A DNA stretch of 64,000 nucleotides, taken from positions 1-64,000 of the forward strand of contig NZ_CAJPVG010000010.1 in the NCBI RefSeq assembly GCF_905397375.1, in the 5' to 3' direction. A program made the translations under genes and the position numbers. This document shows, piece after piece, positions 37,763 through 47,086 of the stretch. Every line of letters starts with the position of its first letter. Positions within the stretch are counted from its first letter, which is position 1. The stretch is from Ralstonia mannitolilytica (GTDB lineage Bacteria; Pseudomonadota; Gammaproteobacteria; Burkholderiales; Burkholderiaceae). Under the pieces are notes generated by a model. The model had not been told where the DNA came from, did not search any database, and saw only the letters and a program-made list of their open reading frames with translations.

Positions 37763-38593
37763 ATGGCACTCGTCAAAACCAAGCCGACATCGCCGGGCCG
37801 CCGCTCGATGGTGAAGGTCGTCAATCCCGACCTTCACAAGGGCGCGCCGTACGCTCCGCTGCTGGAAAAGCAAATCCAGAAGTCGGGCCGTAACAACAAC
37901 GGCCACATCACCACCCGTCACAAGGGCGGTGGTCACAAGCACCACTATCGTGTGGTCGATTTCAAGCGTAACGACAAGGACGGTATTCCGGCCAAGATCG
38001 AACGCCTGGAATATGATCCGAACCGCAGCGCCAACATCGCGCTGGTCCTGTTCGCCGATGGCGAGCGCCGCTACATCATCGCCCCGAAGGGCGCCGTGGT
38101 CGGCCAGGCCATCGCCAACGGCTCGGAAGCGCCGATCAAGGCCGGTAACAACCTGCCGATCCGCAACATCCCGGTCGGTACGACGATCCACTGCGTGGAG
38201 ATTCTGCCGGGCAAGGGCGCACAAATCGCCCGCTCGGCCGGTACGTCCGCCGTGCTGCTGGCTCGCGAAGGCATCTACGCTCAAGTGCGTCTGCGCTCGG
38301 GTGAGGTGCGTCGCGTGCACATCGAGTGCCGCGCCACCATCGGTGAAGTCGGCAACGAAGAGCATAGCCTGCGCCAGATCGGCAAGGCCGGTGCGACGCG
38401 TTGGCGCGGTATCCGCCCGACCGTCCGTGGTGTGGTGATGAACCCGATCGATCACCCGCACGGTGGTGGTGAAGGTCGTACCGCAGCTGGCCGTGATCCG
38501 GTGTCCCCGTGGGGCACGCCGACCAAGGGCTACCGCACCCGTCGTAACAAGCGCACGGACAGCATGATCGTCCAGCGCCGCCACAAGCGTTAA
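37763..38593 (+). CDS. rplB: 50S ribosomal protein L2
   Basis: This 276-residue protein is needed for subunit association and peptidyl transfer. The conserved C-terminal stretch with M-N-P-I-D-H-P-H-G-G-G-E-G contains the catalytically important histidine. It follows rplW by 2 bp. Confidence 0.98.
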   Translation: MALVKTKPTSPGRRSMVKVVNPDLHKGAPYAPLLEKQIQKSGRNNNGHITTRHKGGGHKHHYRVVDFKRNDKDGIPAKIERLEYDPNRSANIALVLFADGERRYIIAPKGAVVGQAIANGSEAPIKAGNNLPIRNIPVGTTIHCVEILPGKGAQIARSAGTSAVLLAREGIYAQVRLRSGEVRRVHIECRATIGEVGNEEHSLRQIGKAGATRWRGIRPTVRGVVMNPIDHPHGGGEGRTAAGRDPVSPWGTPTKGYRTRRNKRTDSMIVQRRHKR

Positions 38594-38614
38594 TCGGTAG
38601 GTAGGAGCTAAGAA

Positions 38615-38890
38615 ATGACTCGTTCCGTAAAGAAAGGTCCGTTCATCGACGCCCACCTGCTGAAGAAGGTGGAAGCGGCGGTGAGCAGCAAGGACAAGAA
38701 GCCCATCAAGACGTGGTCGCGTCGCTCGACCATTCTGCCGGACTTCATCGGCCTGACGATCGCCGTCCACAACGGCCGTCAGCACGTTCCCGTGTATGTC
38801 ACGGAAAACATGGTTGGCCACAAGCTCGGTGAATTTGCGCTGACGCGCACGTTCAAGGGCCACGCTGCCGACAAGAAAGCGAAGCGATAA
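38615..38890 (+). CDS. rpsS: 30S ribosomal protein S19
   Basis: This 91-residue protein of the 30S head starts MTRSVKKGPFIDAHL and has the family core I-K-T-W-S-R-R-S-T-I-L-P-D-F and H-N-G-R-Q-H-V-P-V. TAGGAG lies before the ATG. It is followed by rplV after 9 bp. Confidence 0.98.
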   Translation: MTRSVKKGPFIDAHLLKKVEAAVSSKDKKPIKTWSRRSTILPDFIGLTIAVHNGRQHVPVYVTENMVGHKLGEFALTRTFKGHAADKKAKR

Positions 38891-38899
38891 GGGGCAATC

Positions 38900-39229
38900 A
38901 TGGAAGTTAAAGCGATTCATCGCGGCGCCCGTATCTCCGCACAGAAGACGCGTCTGGTTGCTGACCAGATCCGCGGTCTGCCGATCGAGCGCGCGCTCAA
39001 CGTGCTGACGTTCAGCCCGAAAAAGGCGGCTGGCATCGTGAAGAAGGTGGTTGAGTCCGCCATCGCGAACGCCGAGCACAACGAAGGCGCCGACATCGAC
39101 GAGCTGAAGGTCAAGTCGATCTACGTCGACAAGGCAACGTCGCTCAAGCGCTTCACCGCACGTGCGAAGGGCCGTGGCAACCGCATCGAGAAACAAACCT
39201 GTCACATCACTGTGACGCTGGGCAACTAA
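38900..39229 (+). CDS. rplV: 50S ribosomal protein L22
   Basis: This 109-residue protein has a long beta-hairpin lining the exit tunnel (R-F-T-A-R-A-K-G-R-G-N-R near residues 86-97). No macrolide-type deletion is seen in the hairpin. The ribosome binding site AAGGGG lies in the gap after rpsS. Confidence 0.98.
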   Translation: MEVKAIHRGARISAQKTRLVADQIRGLPIERALNVLTFSPKKAAGIVKKVVESAIANAEHNEGADIDELKVKSIYVDKATSLKRFTARAKGRGNRIEKQTCHITVTLGN

Positions 39230-39238
39230 GGGGTCACG

Positions 39239-40030
<792 letters not shown>

Positions 40031-40032
40031 AC

Positions 40033-40449
40033 ATGCTGCAACCGAAGCGTAGGAAGTACCGCAAGGAGCAGAAGGGCCGCAACACGGGTATCGCAACGCG
40101 CGGTAATGCGGTCTCTTTCGGCGAGTTCGGCCTGAAGGCGATGGGCCGCGGCCGTCTGACGGCACGTCAGATCGAGTCGGCCCGTCGTGCGATGACCCGT
40201 CACATCAAGCGTGGCGGCCGCATCTGGATCCGGATTTTCCCGGACAAGCCGATCTCGAAGAAGCCTGCCGAAGTCCGTATGGGTAACGGTAAGGGCAACC
40301 CGGAATACTACGTGGCTGAAATTCAGCCGGGCAAGATGCTGTACGAAATGGATGGCGTCGGTGAAGAACTGGCACGCGAGGCGTTCCGCCTGGCGGCTGC
40401 CAAGCTGCCGATCGCGACCAGCTTCGTGGTGCGTCAGGTCGGAACGTAA
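40033..40449 (+). CDS. rplP: 50S ribosomal protein L16
   Basis: This 138-residue protein contacts the A-site tRNA elbow. It starts MLQPKRRKYRKEQKGRN. The loop with the arginine that can be hydroxylated (T-A-R-Q-I-E-S-A-R-R-A-M-T-R near residues 46-59) is conserved. It is coupled to rpsC by a 2-bp gap. Confidence 0.98.
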   Translation: MLQPKRRKYRKEQKGRNTGIATRGNAVSFGEFGLKAMGRGRLTARQIESARRAMTRHIKRGGRIWIRIFPDKPISKKPAEVRMGNGKGNPEYYVAEIQPGKMLYEMDGVGEELAREAFRLAAAKLPIATSFVVRQVGT

Positions 40450-40461
40450 GGAGCACACACC

Positions 40462-40656
40462 ATGAAAGCATCCGAACTGCGCGACAAAGATGTCGCCGGG
40501 CTGAACCAGGAGCTCTCCGAGCTGCTGAAGGCTCAATTTGGCCTGCGCATGCAAAAGGCGACGCAACAGCTGCAGAACACCAGCCAGCTGAAGAAGGTGC
40601 GTCGTGACATCGCGCGCGTCCGCACCGTGCTGGGCCAGAAGGGGAACCAGAAATGA
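40462..40656 (+). CDS. rpmC: 50S ribosomal protein L29
   Basis: This 64-residue two-helix protein lies near the tunnel exit. It has the family pattern M-K-A-S-E-L-R then L-K-A-Q-F-G-L-R-M-Q and V-R-R-D-I-A-R-V-R-T. AAGGAG precedes the ATG. Its stop overlaps the rpsQ start (ATGA). Confidence 0.97.
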   Translation: MKASELRDKDVAGLNQELSELLKAQFGLRMQKATQQLQNTSQLKKVRRDIARVRTVLGQKGNQK

Positions 40657-40922
40657 CTGAAGCCGCAACGTCCCTGAAGCGCACGCTCGTCGGTCGCGTT
40701 GTCAGCAACAAGATGGACAAGACCGTGACGGTCCTGGTCGAAAACCGCGTCAAGCATCCGCTGTACGGCAAGTACGTGGTGCGCTCCAAGAAGTACCATG
40801 CGCACGACGAAGCCAACCAGTACAACGAAGGCGACAAGGTTGAGATCACGGAATCGCGCCCCATCTCGCGCACCAAGTCGTGGGTGGTGTCGCGTCTGGT
40901 TGAAGCTGCACGCGTGATCTAA
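40653..40922 (+). CDS. rpsQ: 30S ribosomal protein S17
   Basis: This 89-residue primary 16S rRNA-binding protein has the S17 signature G-D-x-V-E-I-T-E-S-R-P-I-S-R-T-K near residues 60-75. It is the last gene before the promoter/inverted-repeat element that separates the S10 and spc transcription segments. Confidence 0.97.
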   Translation: MTEAATSLKRTLVGRVVSNKMDKTVTVLVENRVKHPLYGKYVVRSKKYHAHDEANQYNEGDKVEITESRPISRTKSWVVSRLVEAARVI

Positions 40923-40945
40923 AACAACAGCGAAGCAGTTTGCTG

Positions 40946-40983
40946 TTGCAAGACCGAGATTATGTGATATAATCTCGGTCTTT
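40946..40983 (+). promoter_or_regulatory. Inverted repeat with embedded -10 box: spc operon promoter and putative terminator
   Basis: A 14-bp perfect stem, 40950-40963 with 40969-40982, closes a GTGAT loop and ends in TTT. The right arm includes a consensus TATAAT at 40968-40973, with TTGCAA at 40946-40951 as -35 (16-bp spacing). As RNA it should act as a hairpin for transcripts leaving rpsQ; as DNA it should be a promoter for rplN onward. The gap from 40984 to 41188 is an untranslated leader with no gene. Confidence 0.65.
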
Positions 40984-41188
40984 CCCTTTGTAAGGGTGTC
41001 GGCTGCATCGCAGTCGGCTCGGGTCGAGGGAAAAAAGAATGGGCCGGGCGGCGCTCGCCGTCGGGCAGCTACCGACTTCAAGTTGATCAACCCAATCGCG
41101 GCTGGCGCAATGCCAGCGGCCGGCGGGACCAAGACTGATCGCCTCCGCGCATTGTGTGCCTGGCGAATTAAGTTGGGACGAGAACACC

Positions 41189-41557
41189 ATGATTCAGACA
41201 GAAAGCCGGCTCGAAGTGGCCGATAACACGGGTGCGCGTGAAGTCATGTGCATCAAGGTGCTGGGCGGTTCGAAGCGCCGCTACGCCAGCGTCGGCGACA
41301 TCATCAAGGTCAGCGTCAAGGATGCTGCCCCGCGTGGTCGCGTCAAGAAGGGCGACATCTATAACGCCGTGGTGGTGCGTACCGCCAAGGGCGTGCGCCG
41401 TCCTGACGGCTCGCTCATCAAGTTCGACGGCAATGCCGCCGTGCTGCTGAACACCAAGCTTGAGCCGATCGGCACCCGTATTTTCGGGCCGGTCACTCGC
41501 GAACTCCGTACCGAGCGCTTCATGAAGATCGTGTCGCTCGCGCCGGAAGTGCTGTAA
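41189..41557 (+). CDS. rplN: 50S ribosomal protein L14
   Basis: This 122-residue protein forms an intersubunit bridge. It starts MIQTESRLEVADNTGAR at the ATG at 41189; an upstream in-frame start would add non-family residues. The core R-P-D-G-S-L-I-K-F-D-G-N-A is present. It is the first gene after the internal promoter. Confidence 0.98.
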   Translation: MIQTESRLEVADNTGAREVMCIKVLGGSKRRYASVGDIIKVSVKDAAPRGRVKKGDIYNAVVVRTAKGVRRPDGSLIKFDGNAAVLLNTKLEPIGTRIFGPVTRELRTERFMKIVSLAPEVL

Positions 41558-41568
41558 TCGGAGGCCGC

Positions 41569-41877
41569 ATGAACAAGATTCGCAAGGGCGATCGCGTCAT
41601 CGTCCGCACCGGCAAGGACAAGGGTAAGCAAGGTACCGTGCTCGCTGTGCTCGGCGAGCACGTGACCGTGGAAGGCGTGAACGTCGCCAAGAAGCACGTG
41701 CGCCCGAACCCGATGCTGGGTACCACGGGTGGTGTGGTCGACAAGGTCATGCCCATCCATATTTCGAACGTTGCGCTCGTGGATGCCAATGGCAAGCCGT
41801 CGCGCGTCGGCATCAAGGTCGAAGGTGGCGTGAAGACGCGCGTACTGAAGACCACCGGTGCTGCCGTCGGCGCTTGA
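41569..41877 (+). CDS. rplX: 50S ribosomal protein L24
   Basis: This 102-residue assembly-initiator protein has an N-terminal KOW motif (G-D-R-V-I-V-R-T-G-K-D-K-G-K-Q-G near residues 8-23). It follows rplN by 11 bp with GGAGG upstream. Confidence 0.97.
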   Translation: MNKIRKGDRVIVRTGKDKGKQGTVLAVLGEHVTVEGVNVAKKHVRPNPMLGTTGGVVDKVMPIHISNVALVDANGKPSRVGIKVEGGVKTRVLKTTGAAVGA

Positions 41878-41903
41878 TTCTGGGCGAGAGAGAGGAGTTG
41901 AGC

Positions 41904-42446
41904 ATGACTGCGCGTCTGCAAGAGTTTTACAAAGAAAAGGTTGTGCCCGAACTGATCAAGCAGTTCGGCTACAAGTCCGTGATGGAAGTGCCGCGCATCA
42001 CCAAGATCACCCTGAACATGGGTCTTGGCGAGGCTGTGAATGACAAGAAGGTCATTGAGCACGCCACCGGCGACCTCACCAAGATCGCGGGCCAGAAGCC
42101 TGTCGTGACGAAAGCCCGCAAGGCTATCGCCGGCTTCAAGATCCGCCAGGGTTACCCGATCGGCACGATGGTCACGCTGCGTGGCCAACGCATGTACGAA
42201 TTCCTGGACCGCTTCATCACCGTGTCGCTGCCGCGTGTGCGCGACTTCCGCGGTGTGTCCGGCAAGGCGTTCGACGGTCGTGGCAACTACAACATCGGTG
42301 TGAAAGAGCAGATCATTTTCCCCGAGATCGAGTACGACAAGATCGACGCGCTGCGTGGCCTGAACATCAGCATCACCACGACGGCGAAGAGCGACGAGGA
42401 AGCCAAGGCGCTCCTCAACGCATTCAAGTTCCCGTTCCGTAATTAA
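41904..42446 (+). CDS. rplE: 50S ribosomal protein L5
   Basis: This 180-residue protein binds 5S rRNA and contacts P-site tRNA. The start at 41904 (MTARLQEFYKEK) follows AGAGGAG. Conserved segments include I-T-K-I-T-L-N-M-G-L-G-E and F-P-E-I-E-Y-D-K-I-D. Confidence 0.98.
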   Translation: MTARLQEFYKEKVVPELIKQFGYKSVMEVPRITKITLNMGLGEAVNDKKVIEHATGDLTKIAGQKPVVTKARKAIAGFKIRQGYPIGTMVTLRGQRMYEFLDRFITVSLPRVRDFRGVSGKAFDGRGNYNIGVKEQIIFPEIEYDKIDALRGLNISITTTAKSDEEAKALLNAFKFPFRN

Positions 42447-42455
42447 GGGGTTACC

Positions 42456-42761
42456 GTGGCTAAATTGTCTCTGATCGAACGCGAGAAGAAGCGTGCCAAG
42501 CTCGTGGCCAAGTACGCTGAAAAGCGCGCCGCTCTCGAAGCCATCGTGGCCGACCAAAGCAAGTCGGAAGAAGAGCGTTACGAAGCGCGTCTGAAGCTGC
42601 AGCAGCTTCCGCGCAACGCGAACCCGACTCGTCAGCGCAACCGCTGCTCGATCACCGGTCGTCCCCGCGGTACGTTCCGCAAGTTCGGCCTGGCGCGTAA
42701 CAAGCTCCGTGAAATCGCCTTCAAGGGCGAGATCCCGGGTCTGACGAAAGCCAGCTGGTAA
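42456..42761 (+). CDS. rpsN: 30S ribosomal protein S14
   Basis: This 101-residue protein starts with GTG. It is the long, zinc-free type: the C-x2-C pairs of the short form are absent, and the C-terminal [10 protein letters not shown] segment is present. It lies between rplE and rpsH, as in E. coli. Confidence 0.97.
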
Positions 42762-42788
42762 TCACGCACAGGCTACAGGAGAAACAGT

Positions 42789-43184
42789 ATGAGCATGAGC
42801 GATCCGATCGCCGATATGCTGACGCGTATCCGCAACGCGCAAGCGGTGGAAAAAGCGTCGGTGGTCATGCCGTCGTCGAAGCTGAAGGTGGCAATCGCCA
42901 AGGTCCTGAAGGACGAAGGCTACATCGACGAATTCGCCGTGACCGAGCAGGGTGGCAAGGCAACCCTGACGATTGGTCTGAAGTACTACGCCGGCCGTCC
43001 GGTCATCGAGCGCCTGGAGCGCGTCTCGAAGCCTGGTCTGCGCGTGTACAAGGGCCGTAACGAAATCCCGCAAGTGATGAACGGCCTGGGCGTTGCCATC
43101 ATCTCGACCCCGAAGGGTCTGATGACGGACCGCCGTGCCCGCGCAACCGGTGTCGGTGGCGAAGTCATTTGCTACGTCGCCTAA
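42789..43184 (+). CDS. rpsH: 30S ribosomal protein S8
   Basis: This 131-residue 16S rRNA-binding protein is in E. coli the translational repressor of the spc operon. AGGAG upstream supports the ATG at 42789 (MSMSDPIADML, like the E. coli MSM start). The C-terminal S-T-P-K-G-L-M-T-D-R-R-A signature is intact. Confidence 0.97.
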   Translation: MSMSDPIADMLTRIRNAQAVEKASVVMPSSKLKVAIAKVLKDEGYIDEFAVTEQGGKATLTIGLKYYAGRPVIERLERVSKPGLRVYKGRNEIPQVMNGLGVAIISTPKGLMTDRRARATGVGGEVICYVA

Positions 43185-43196
43185 GGGAGGGGAACC

Positions 43197-43730
43197 ATGT
43201 CTCGCGTAGGTAAGGCTCCCATCGCGCTGCCCAAGGGCGCCGAAGTCAATTTCGCTGGTGGTCTGCTGACCGTCAAGGGCCCGCTGGGTACCCTGTCGCA
43301 GCCGATTCACGAGCTGGTCAAGGTCAACACCGACAACGGCACGATCACGTTCTCGCCCGCAGACGAGTCGCGTGAAGCCAATGCGCTGCAAGGCACGATG
43401 CGCGCCCTGACGGCCAACATGGTGAAGGGTGTGACGACGGGTTTCGAGCGCAAGCTGAACCTGGTCGGCGTGGGTTACCGTGCTTCGGTTCAGGGCAACG
43501 CCCTGAAGCTGCAACTCGGTTTCTCGCACGACGTGATCCATGAGATGCCGGAAGGCGTGAAGGCGGAAACGCCGACGCAAACCGAAATCATCATCAAGGG
43601 TTCGGACAAGCAGAAAGTTGGTCAGGTCGCCGCTGAAGTGCGTGGTTATCGCCCGCCTGAGCCGTACAAGGGCAAGGGTGTGCGCTACGCCGATGAGCGT
43701 GTGATCCTGAAGGAAACCAAGAAGAAGTAA
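43197..43730 (+). CDS. rplF: 50S ribosomal protein L6
   Basis: This 177-residue protein lies near the GTPase centre. It has two repeated domains, with the C-terminal signature [11 protein letters not shown] near residues 157-167. GGAGGGGAA precedes the ATG. Confidence 0.98.
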
Positions 43731-43741
43731 GGGTGCACATC

Positions 43742-44098
43742 ATGAACAAAAATGACTCGCGTCTGCGCCGTGCACGTCAGACCCGCCTGAAGATTGCGGA
43801 ACTGAACGTCGCCCGTCTGGCTGTGCACCGTACGAACCTGCACATCTACGCGCAGGTCTTCTCGGAAGACGGCACCAAGGTCCTGGCTTCGGCCTCGACG
43901 GCGGAAGCCGAAGTCCGCAAGGAATTGAACGGCAACGGTGGCAACACCGCTGCCGCCACCTTGGTGGGTAAGCGTATCGCCGAGAAGGCGAAGGCTGCCG
44001 GCATCGAAGCCGTGGCGTTCGATCGCTCGGGTTTCCGTTATCACGGTCGCGTGAAGGCACTGGCTGACGCGGCACGCGAAGCTGGCCTGAAGTTCTAA
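43742..44098 (+). CDS. rplR: 50S ribosomal protein L18
   Basis: This 118-residue protein binds 5S rRNA. I chose the ATG at 43742 ([15 protein letters not shown]), with AAGGG upstream, over an in-frame GTG 9 bp earlier. The conserved [14 protein letters not shown] segment and C-terminal [16 protein letters not shown] are present. Confidence 0.97.
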
Positions 44099-44119
44099 GC
44101 CGGCATAGAGGATATCGTC

Positions 44120-44638
44120 ATGGCAAAAATTCAACCGAAGGTCCAAGGGGACGAACGCGACGACGGTCTTCGCGAGAAGATGATCGCGGTCAACCGCGTG
44201 ACCAAGGTGGTCAAGGGCGGCCGTATTCTCGGTTTCGCCGCACTGACCGTGGTGGGTGACGGCGACGGCCGTATCGGCATGGGCAAAGGCAAGGCCAAGG
44301 AAGTGCCCGTGGCCGTGCAGAAGGCAATGGACGAAGCCCGTCGCAAGATGGTTAAGGTTCCGCTGAAGAACGGTACGCTCCAGCACGAAGTGGTTGGCAA
44401 GCATGGCGCCGCCAAGGTGCAGATGATGCCTGCAAAGGACGGTACTGGTGTGATCGCCGGTGGTCCGATGCGCGCCATCTTCGAAGTGATGGGCGTGACG
44501 AACATCGTGACCAAGTCGCACGGTTCGACCAATCCTTACAACATGGTGCGCGCAACGCTGGACGGCCTGCGCAAGATGAGCACCCCGGCTGAGATTGCTG
44601 CCAAGCGTGGCAAGTCGGTCGAAGAGATCCTCGGCTAA
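44120..44638 (+). CDS. rpsE: 30S ribosomal protein S5
   Basis: This 172-residue protein helps decoding accuracy. The N-terminal dsRNA-binding fold has V-N-R-V-T-K-V-V-K-G-G-R near residues 25-36, the loop where spectinomycin-resistance changes occur, and it looks wild type. G-M-G-K-G-K-A-K-E-V-P follows. Confidence 0.98.
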   Translation: MAKIQPKVQGDERDDGLREKMIAVNRVTKVVKGGRILGFAALTVVGDGDGRIGMGKGKAKEVPVAVQKAMDEARRKMVKVPLKNGTLQHEVVGKHGAAKVQMMPAKDGTGVIAGGPMRAIFEVMGVTNIVTKSHGSTNPYNMVRATLDGLRKMSTPAEIAAKRGKSVEEILG

Positions 44639-44660
44639 GCCGAAGGGATAGGTGAACGAT

Positions 44661-44843
44661 ATGTCGCAGAAAACCGTGAAAGTCCAACTCGTGCGCAGCC
44701 TGATCGGCACGCGCGAAGACCATCGCGCTACGGTGCGTGGTCTGGGCCTGCGCCGCCTGAACTCGGTGTCCGAATTGCAGGACACGCCCGCAGTGCGCGG
44801 CATGATCAACAAGGTGTCCTACCTGGTCAAGGTCATCGGCTAA
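44661..44843 (+). CDS. rpmD: 50S ribosomal protein L30
   Basis: This 60-residue protein has the family motif L-V-R-S-L-I-G-T then L-G-L-R-R-L-N-S. The ATG at 44661 is preferred to a GTG at 44652 because AAGGGATAGG sits at the right distance and the protein then has the usual length. Confidence 0.96.
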   Translation: MSQKTVKVQLVRSLIGTREDHRATVRGLGLRRLNSVSELQDTPAVRGMINKVSYLVKVIG

Positions 44844-44861
44844 GGGAAGACGGAGAAGAGC

Positions 44862-45293
44862 ATGCAACTGAATAACCTGAAGCCGGCAGCCGGCTCCAAG
44901 CACGCCAAGCGCCGCGTTGGTCGCGGTATTGGCTCGGGCCTGGGCAAGACGGCTGGCCGTGGTCACAAGGGTCAGAAGTCGCGTTCGGGTGGTTTCCACA
45001 AGGTCGGCTTTGAAGGCGGCCAGATGCCCCTGCATCGTCGTCTGCCCAAGCGTGGTTTCACCTCGCTGACCAAGGAATTCACCGCTGAAGTGCGTCTGGG
45101 CGACCTGGCGGGGCTGCCGATCGAGGAAATCGATCTGCTGTCCCTCAAGCAAGCCGGCCTGGTGGGCGAGATGGTCAAGAGCGCCAAGGTGATCCTGTCG
45201 GGCGAAATCGACAAGAAGGTGACCCTGAAGGGTATCGGCGCAACGGCTGGGGCGAAGGCCGCAATCGAAGCAGCTGGTGGCTCGCTGGCTTAA
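44862..45293 (+). CDS. rplO: 50S ribosomal protein L15
   Basis: This 143-residue protein has the typical N-terminal Gly/Arg/Lys-rich extension (R-R-V-G-R-G-I-G-S-G-L-G-K-T-A-G-R-G-H-K) and a globular C-terminus. It sits directly before secY, the universal order. Confidence 0.98.
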   Translation: MQLNNLKPAAGSKHAKRRVGRGIGSGLGKTAGRGHKGQKSRSGGFHKVGFEGGQMPLHRRLPKRGFTSLTKEFTAEVRLGDLAGLPIEEIDLLSLKQAGLVGEMVKSAKVILSGEIDKKVTLKGIGATAGAKAAIEAAGGSLA

Positions 45294-45326
45294 TCGCCTG
45301 CTGTTTCACACTGACGGAGCATCCGT

Positions 45327-46673
45327 TTGGCCACGGCGAAACCTAATGTGATGGCCCAGGCCAAGAACACGGCCAGGTACGGCGATCTTCGCCGTCGGCT
45401 CATGTTCCTGGTGCTGGCACTGCTGGTGTACCGGATCGGCGCGCACATTCCTGTGCCGGGTATCGATCCGGATCAACTGGCGCAGCTCTTCCAACGGCAG
45501 TCGGGCGGCATCCTCGGGATGTTCAACCTGTTCTCCGGCGGTGCGCTGTCGCGGTTCACGGTGTTTGCGCTGGGGATCATGCCGTACATCTCGGCGTCGA
45601 TCATTATGCAGCTGCTGACGATCGTGCTGCCGCAGTTGGAGTCGTTGAAGAAGGAAGGTCAGGCCGGCCAGCGCAAGATCACGCAGTACACGCGCTACGG
45701 TACGGTGGTCCTGGCAACCTTCCAGGCGCTCGGCATTGCCGTGGCGCTCGAGGCGCAGCCGGGCCTGGTGTTGGATCCGGGCCTGATGTTCCGTGCCACC
45801 GCGGTGATCACGCTGGTGACGGGCACGATGTTCCTGATGTGGCTGGGTGAGCAGATCACCGAGCGTGGTCTGGGCAACGGCATCTCGATCATCATCTTCG
45901 GCGGGATCGCAGCGGGTCTGCCCAACGCGATCGGCGGGCTGTTTGAGCTGGTGCGCACGGGTTCGATGGGGATTTTCTCCGCGATCCTGGTGGTGGCGAT
46001 CATTGGCGCGGTGACGTATCTGGTGGTGTTCATCGAACGCGGCCAGCGCAAGATCCTCGTCAACTACGCCAAGCGGCAGGTTGGTAACAAGATTTATGGC
46101 GGTCAGTCGTCGCATCTGCCGCTGAAGTTGAACATGGCCGGGGTGATTCCGCCGATCTTCGCATCGTCGATCATTCTGTTCCCGGCCACGATCGCGGGCT
46201 GGTTTACGGCCGGCAACTCGACGAATCCGGTTGCACGGTTCGTCAAGGATCTGGCGGCAACGCTGTCGCCGGGTCAGCCGGTGTACATCCTGCTGTATGC
46301 GGCGGCGATCATCTTCTTCTGTTTCTTCTACACCGCGCTGGTCTATAACAGCCGCGAGGTTGCAGATAACCTGAAGAAGAGTGGGGCGTTCATTCCGGGT
46401 ATTCGTCCGGGCGAGCAAACCACGCGGTATATCGACAAGATTCTGGTGCGTCTGACCCTGGCGGGTGCGATCTACATCACGCTGGTGTGTCTGCTGCCGG
46501 AGTTCTTGGTGCTGCGCTGGAATGTGCCGTTCTACTTTGGTGGGACGTCGCTGTTGATCATCGTGGTGGTCACGATGGACTTCATGGCGCAAGTGCAGTC
46601 CTACGTGATGTCTCAGCAGTACGAGTCTTTGATGAAGAAGGCGAATTTCAAGGGTAACTTGACGCTCCGCTAG
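45327..46673 (+). CDS. secY: Preprotein translocase subunit SecY
   Basis: This 448-residue inner-membrane channel has ten transmembrane helices. The N-terminus reads MATAKPNVMAQAKNTARYGDL if translation starts at TTG 45327. GGAG at 45316-45319, 7 nt upstream, supports this rare start; the alternative ATG at 45351 has no ribosome binding site. The plug helix region (G-I-L-G-M-F-N-L-F-S-G-G-A-L) and the cytoplasmic loop arginines are conserved. Confidence 0.97.
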   Translation: MATAKPNVMAQAKNTARYGDLRRRLMFLVLALLVYRIGAHIPVPGIDPDQLAQLFQRQSGGILGMFNLFSGGALSRFTVFALGIMPYISASIIMQLLTIVLPQLESLKKEGQAGQRKITQYTRYGTVVLATFQALGIAVALEAQPGLVLDPGLMFRATAVITLVTGTMFLMWLGEQITERGLGNGISIIIFGGIAAGLPNAIGGLFELVRTGSMGIFSAILVVAIIGAVTYLVVFIERGQRKILVNYAKRQVGNKIYGGQSSHLPLKLNMAGVIPPIFASSIILFPATIAGWFTAGNSTNPVARFVKDLAATLSPGQPVYILLYAAAIIFFCFFYTALVYNSREVADNLKKSGAFIPGIRPGEQTTRYIDKILVRLTLAGAIYITLVCLLPEFLVLRWNVPFYFGGTSLLIIVVVTMDFMAQVQSYVMSQQYESLMKKANFKGNLTLR

Positions 46674-46699
46674 GAGCGGTCGCACGAAGCTGAAGGGAC

Positions 46700-46918
46700 A
46701 TGGCTAAAGACGACGTGATCCAGATGCAGGGTGAGGTGCTGGAAAACCTCCCCAACGCGACGTTCCGCGTCAAACTGGAAAACGGCCACGTAGTGTTAGG
46801 CCATATTTCCGGCAAGATGCGAATGCATTACATCCGCATCTTGCCCGGGGACAAGGTGACGGTCGAATTGACCCCGTATGATCTGTCCCGCGCGCGCATC
46901 GTATTCCGGGCGAAGTGA
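46700..46918 (+). CDS. infA: Translation initiation factor IF-1
   Basis: This 72-residue S1-type OB-fold protein binds the 30S A site. The family sequence is clear: G-x-V-x-E-x-L-P-N-A-T-F-R-V and G-K-M-R-M-H-Y-I-R-I-L-P-G-D. Its place between secY and rpmJ in the spc/alpha junction is common in betaproteobacteria, whereas in E. coli infA lies elsewhere. Confidence 0.97.
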   Translation: MAKDDVIQMQGEVLENLPNATFRVKLENGHVVLGHISGKMRMHYIRILPGDKVTVELTPYDLSRARIVFRAK

Positions 46919-46948
46919 GCGGACTGGAATTGAAGGAAGAGGAAAATC

Positions 46949-47065
46949 ATGAAAGTGCTGGCTTCTGTTAAGCGCATTTGCCGCAACTGCAAAATCATCA
47001 AGCGCAAGGGCGTGGTGCGTGTGATCTGCTCGTCGGACCCGCGTCATAAGCAGCGCCAAGGCTAA
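46949..47065 (+). CDS. rpmJ: 50S ribosomal protein L36
   Basis: This small 38-residue protein begins M-K-V-L-A-S-V-K-R-I-C. It is the zinc-binding form with ligands Cys11, Cys14, Cys27 and His33. GAAGAGGAAAA precedes the ATG. It lies between infA and rpsM, the normal position. Confidence 0.97.
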   Translation: MKVLASVKRICRNCKIIKRKGVVRVICSSDPRHKQRQG

Positions 47066-47086
47066 TTTCGCAAAGAGGATTGACGA

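Noticed and set aside
40984..41188. Open frame across the rpsQ-rplN gap
   Set aside because: It has no ribosome binding site and overlaps the expected untranslated leader. The rplN start at 41189 is firmly set by the family N-terminus.
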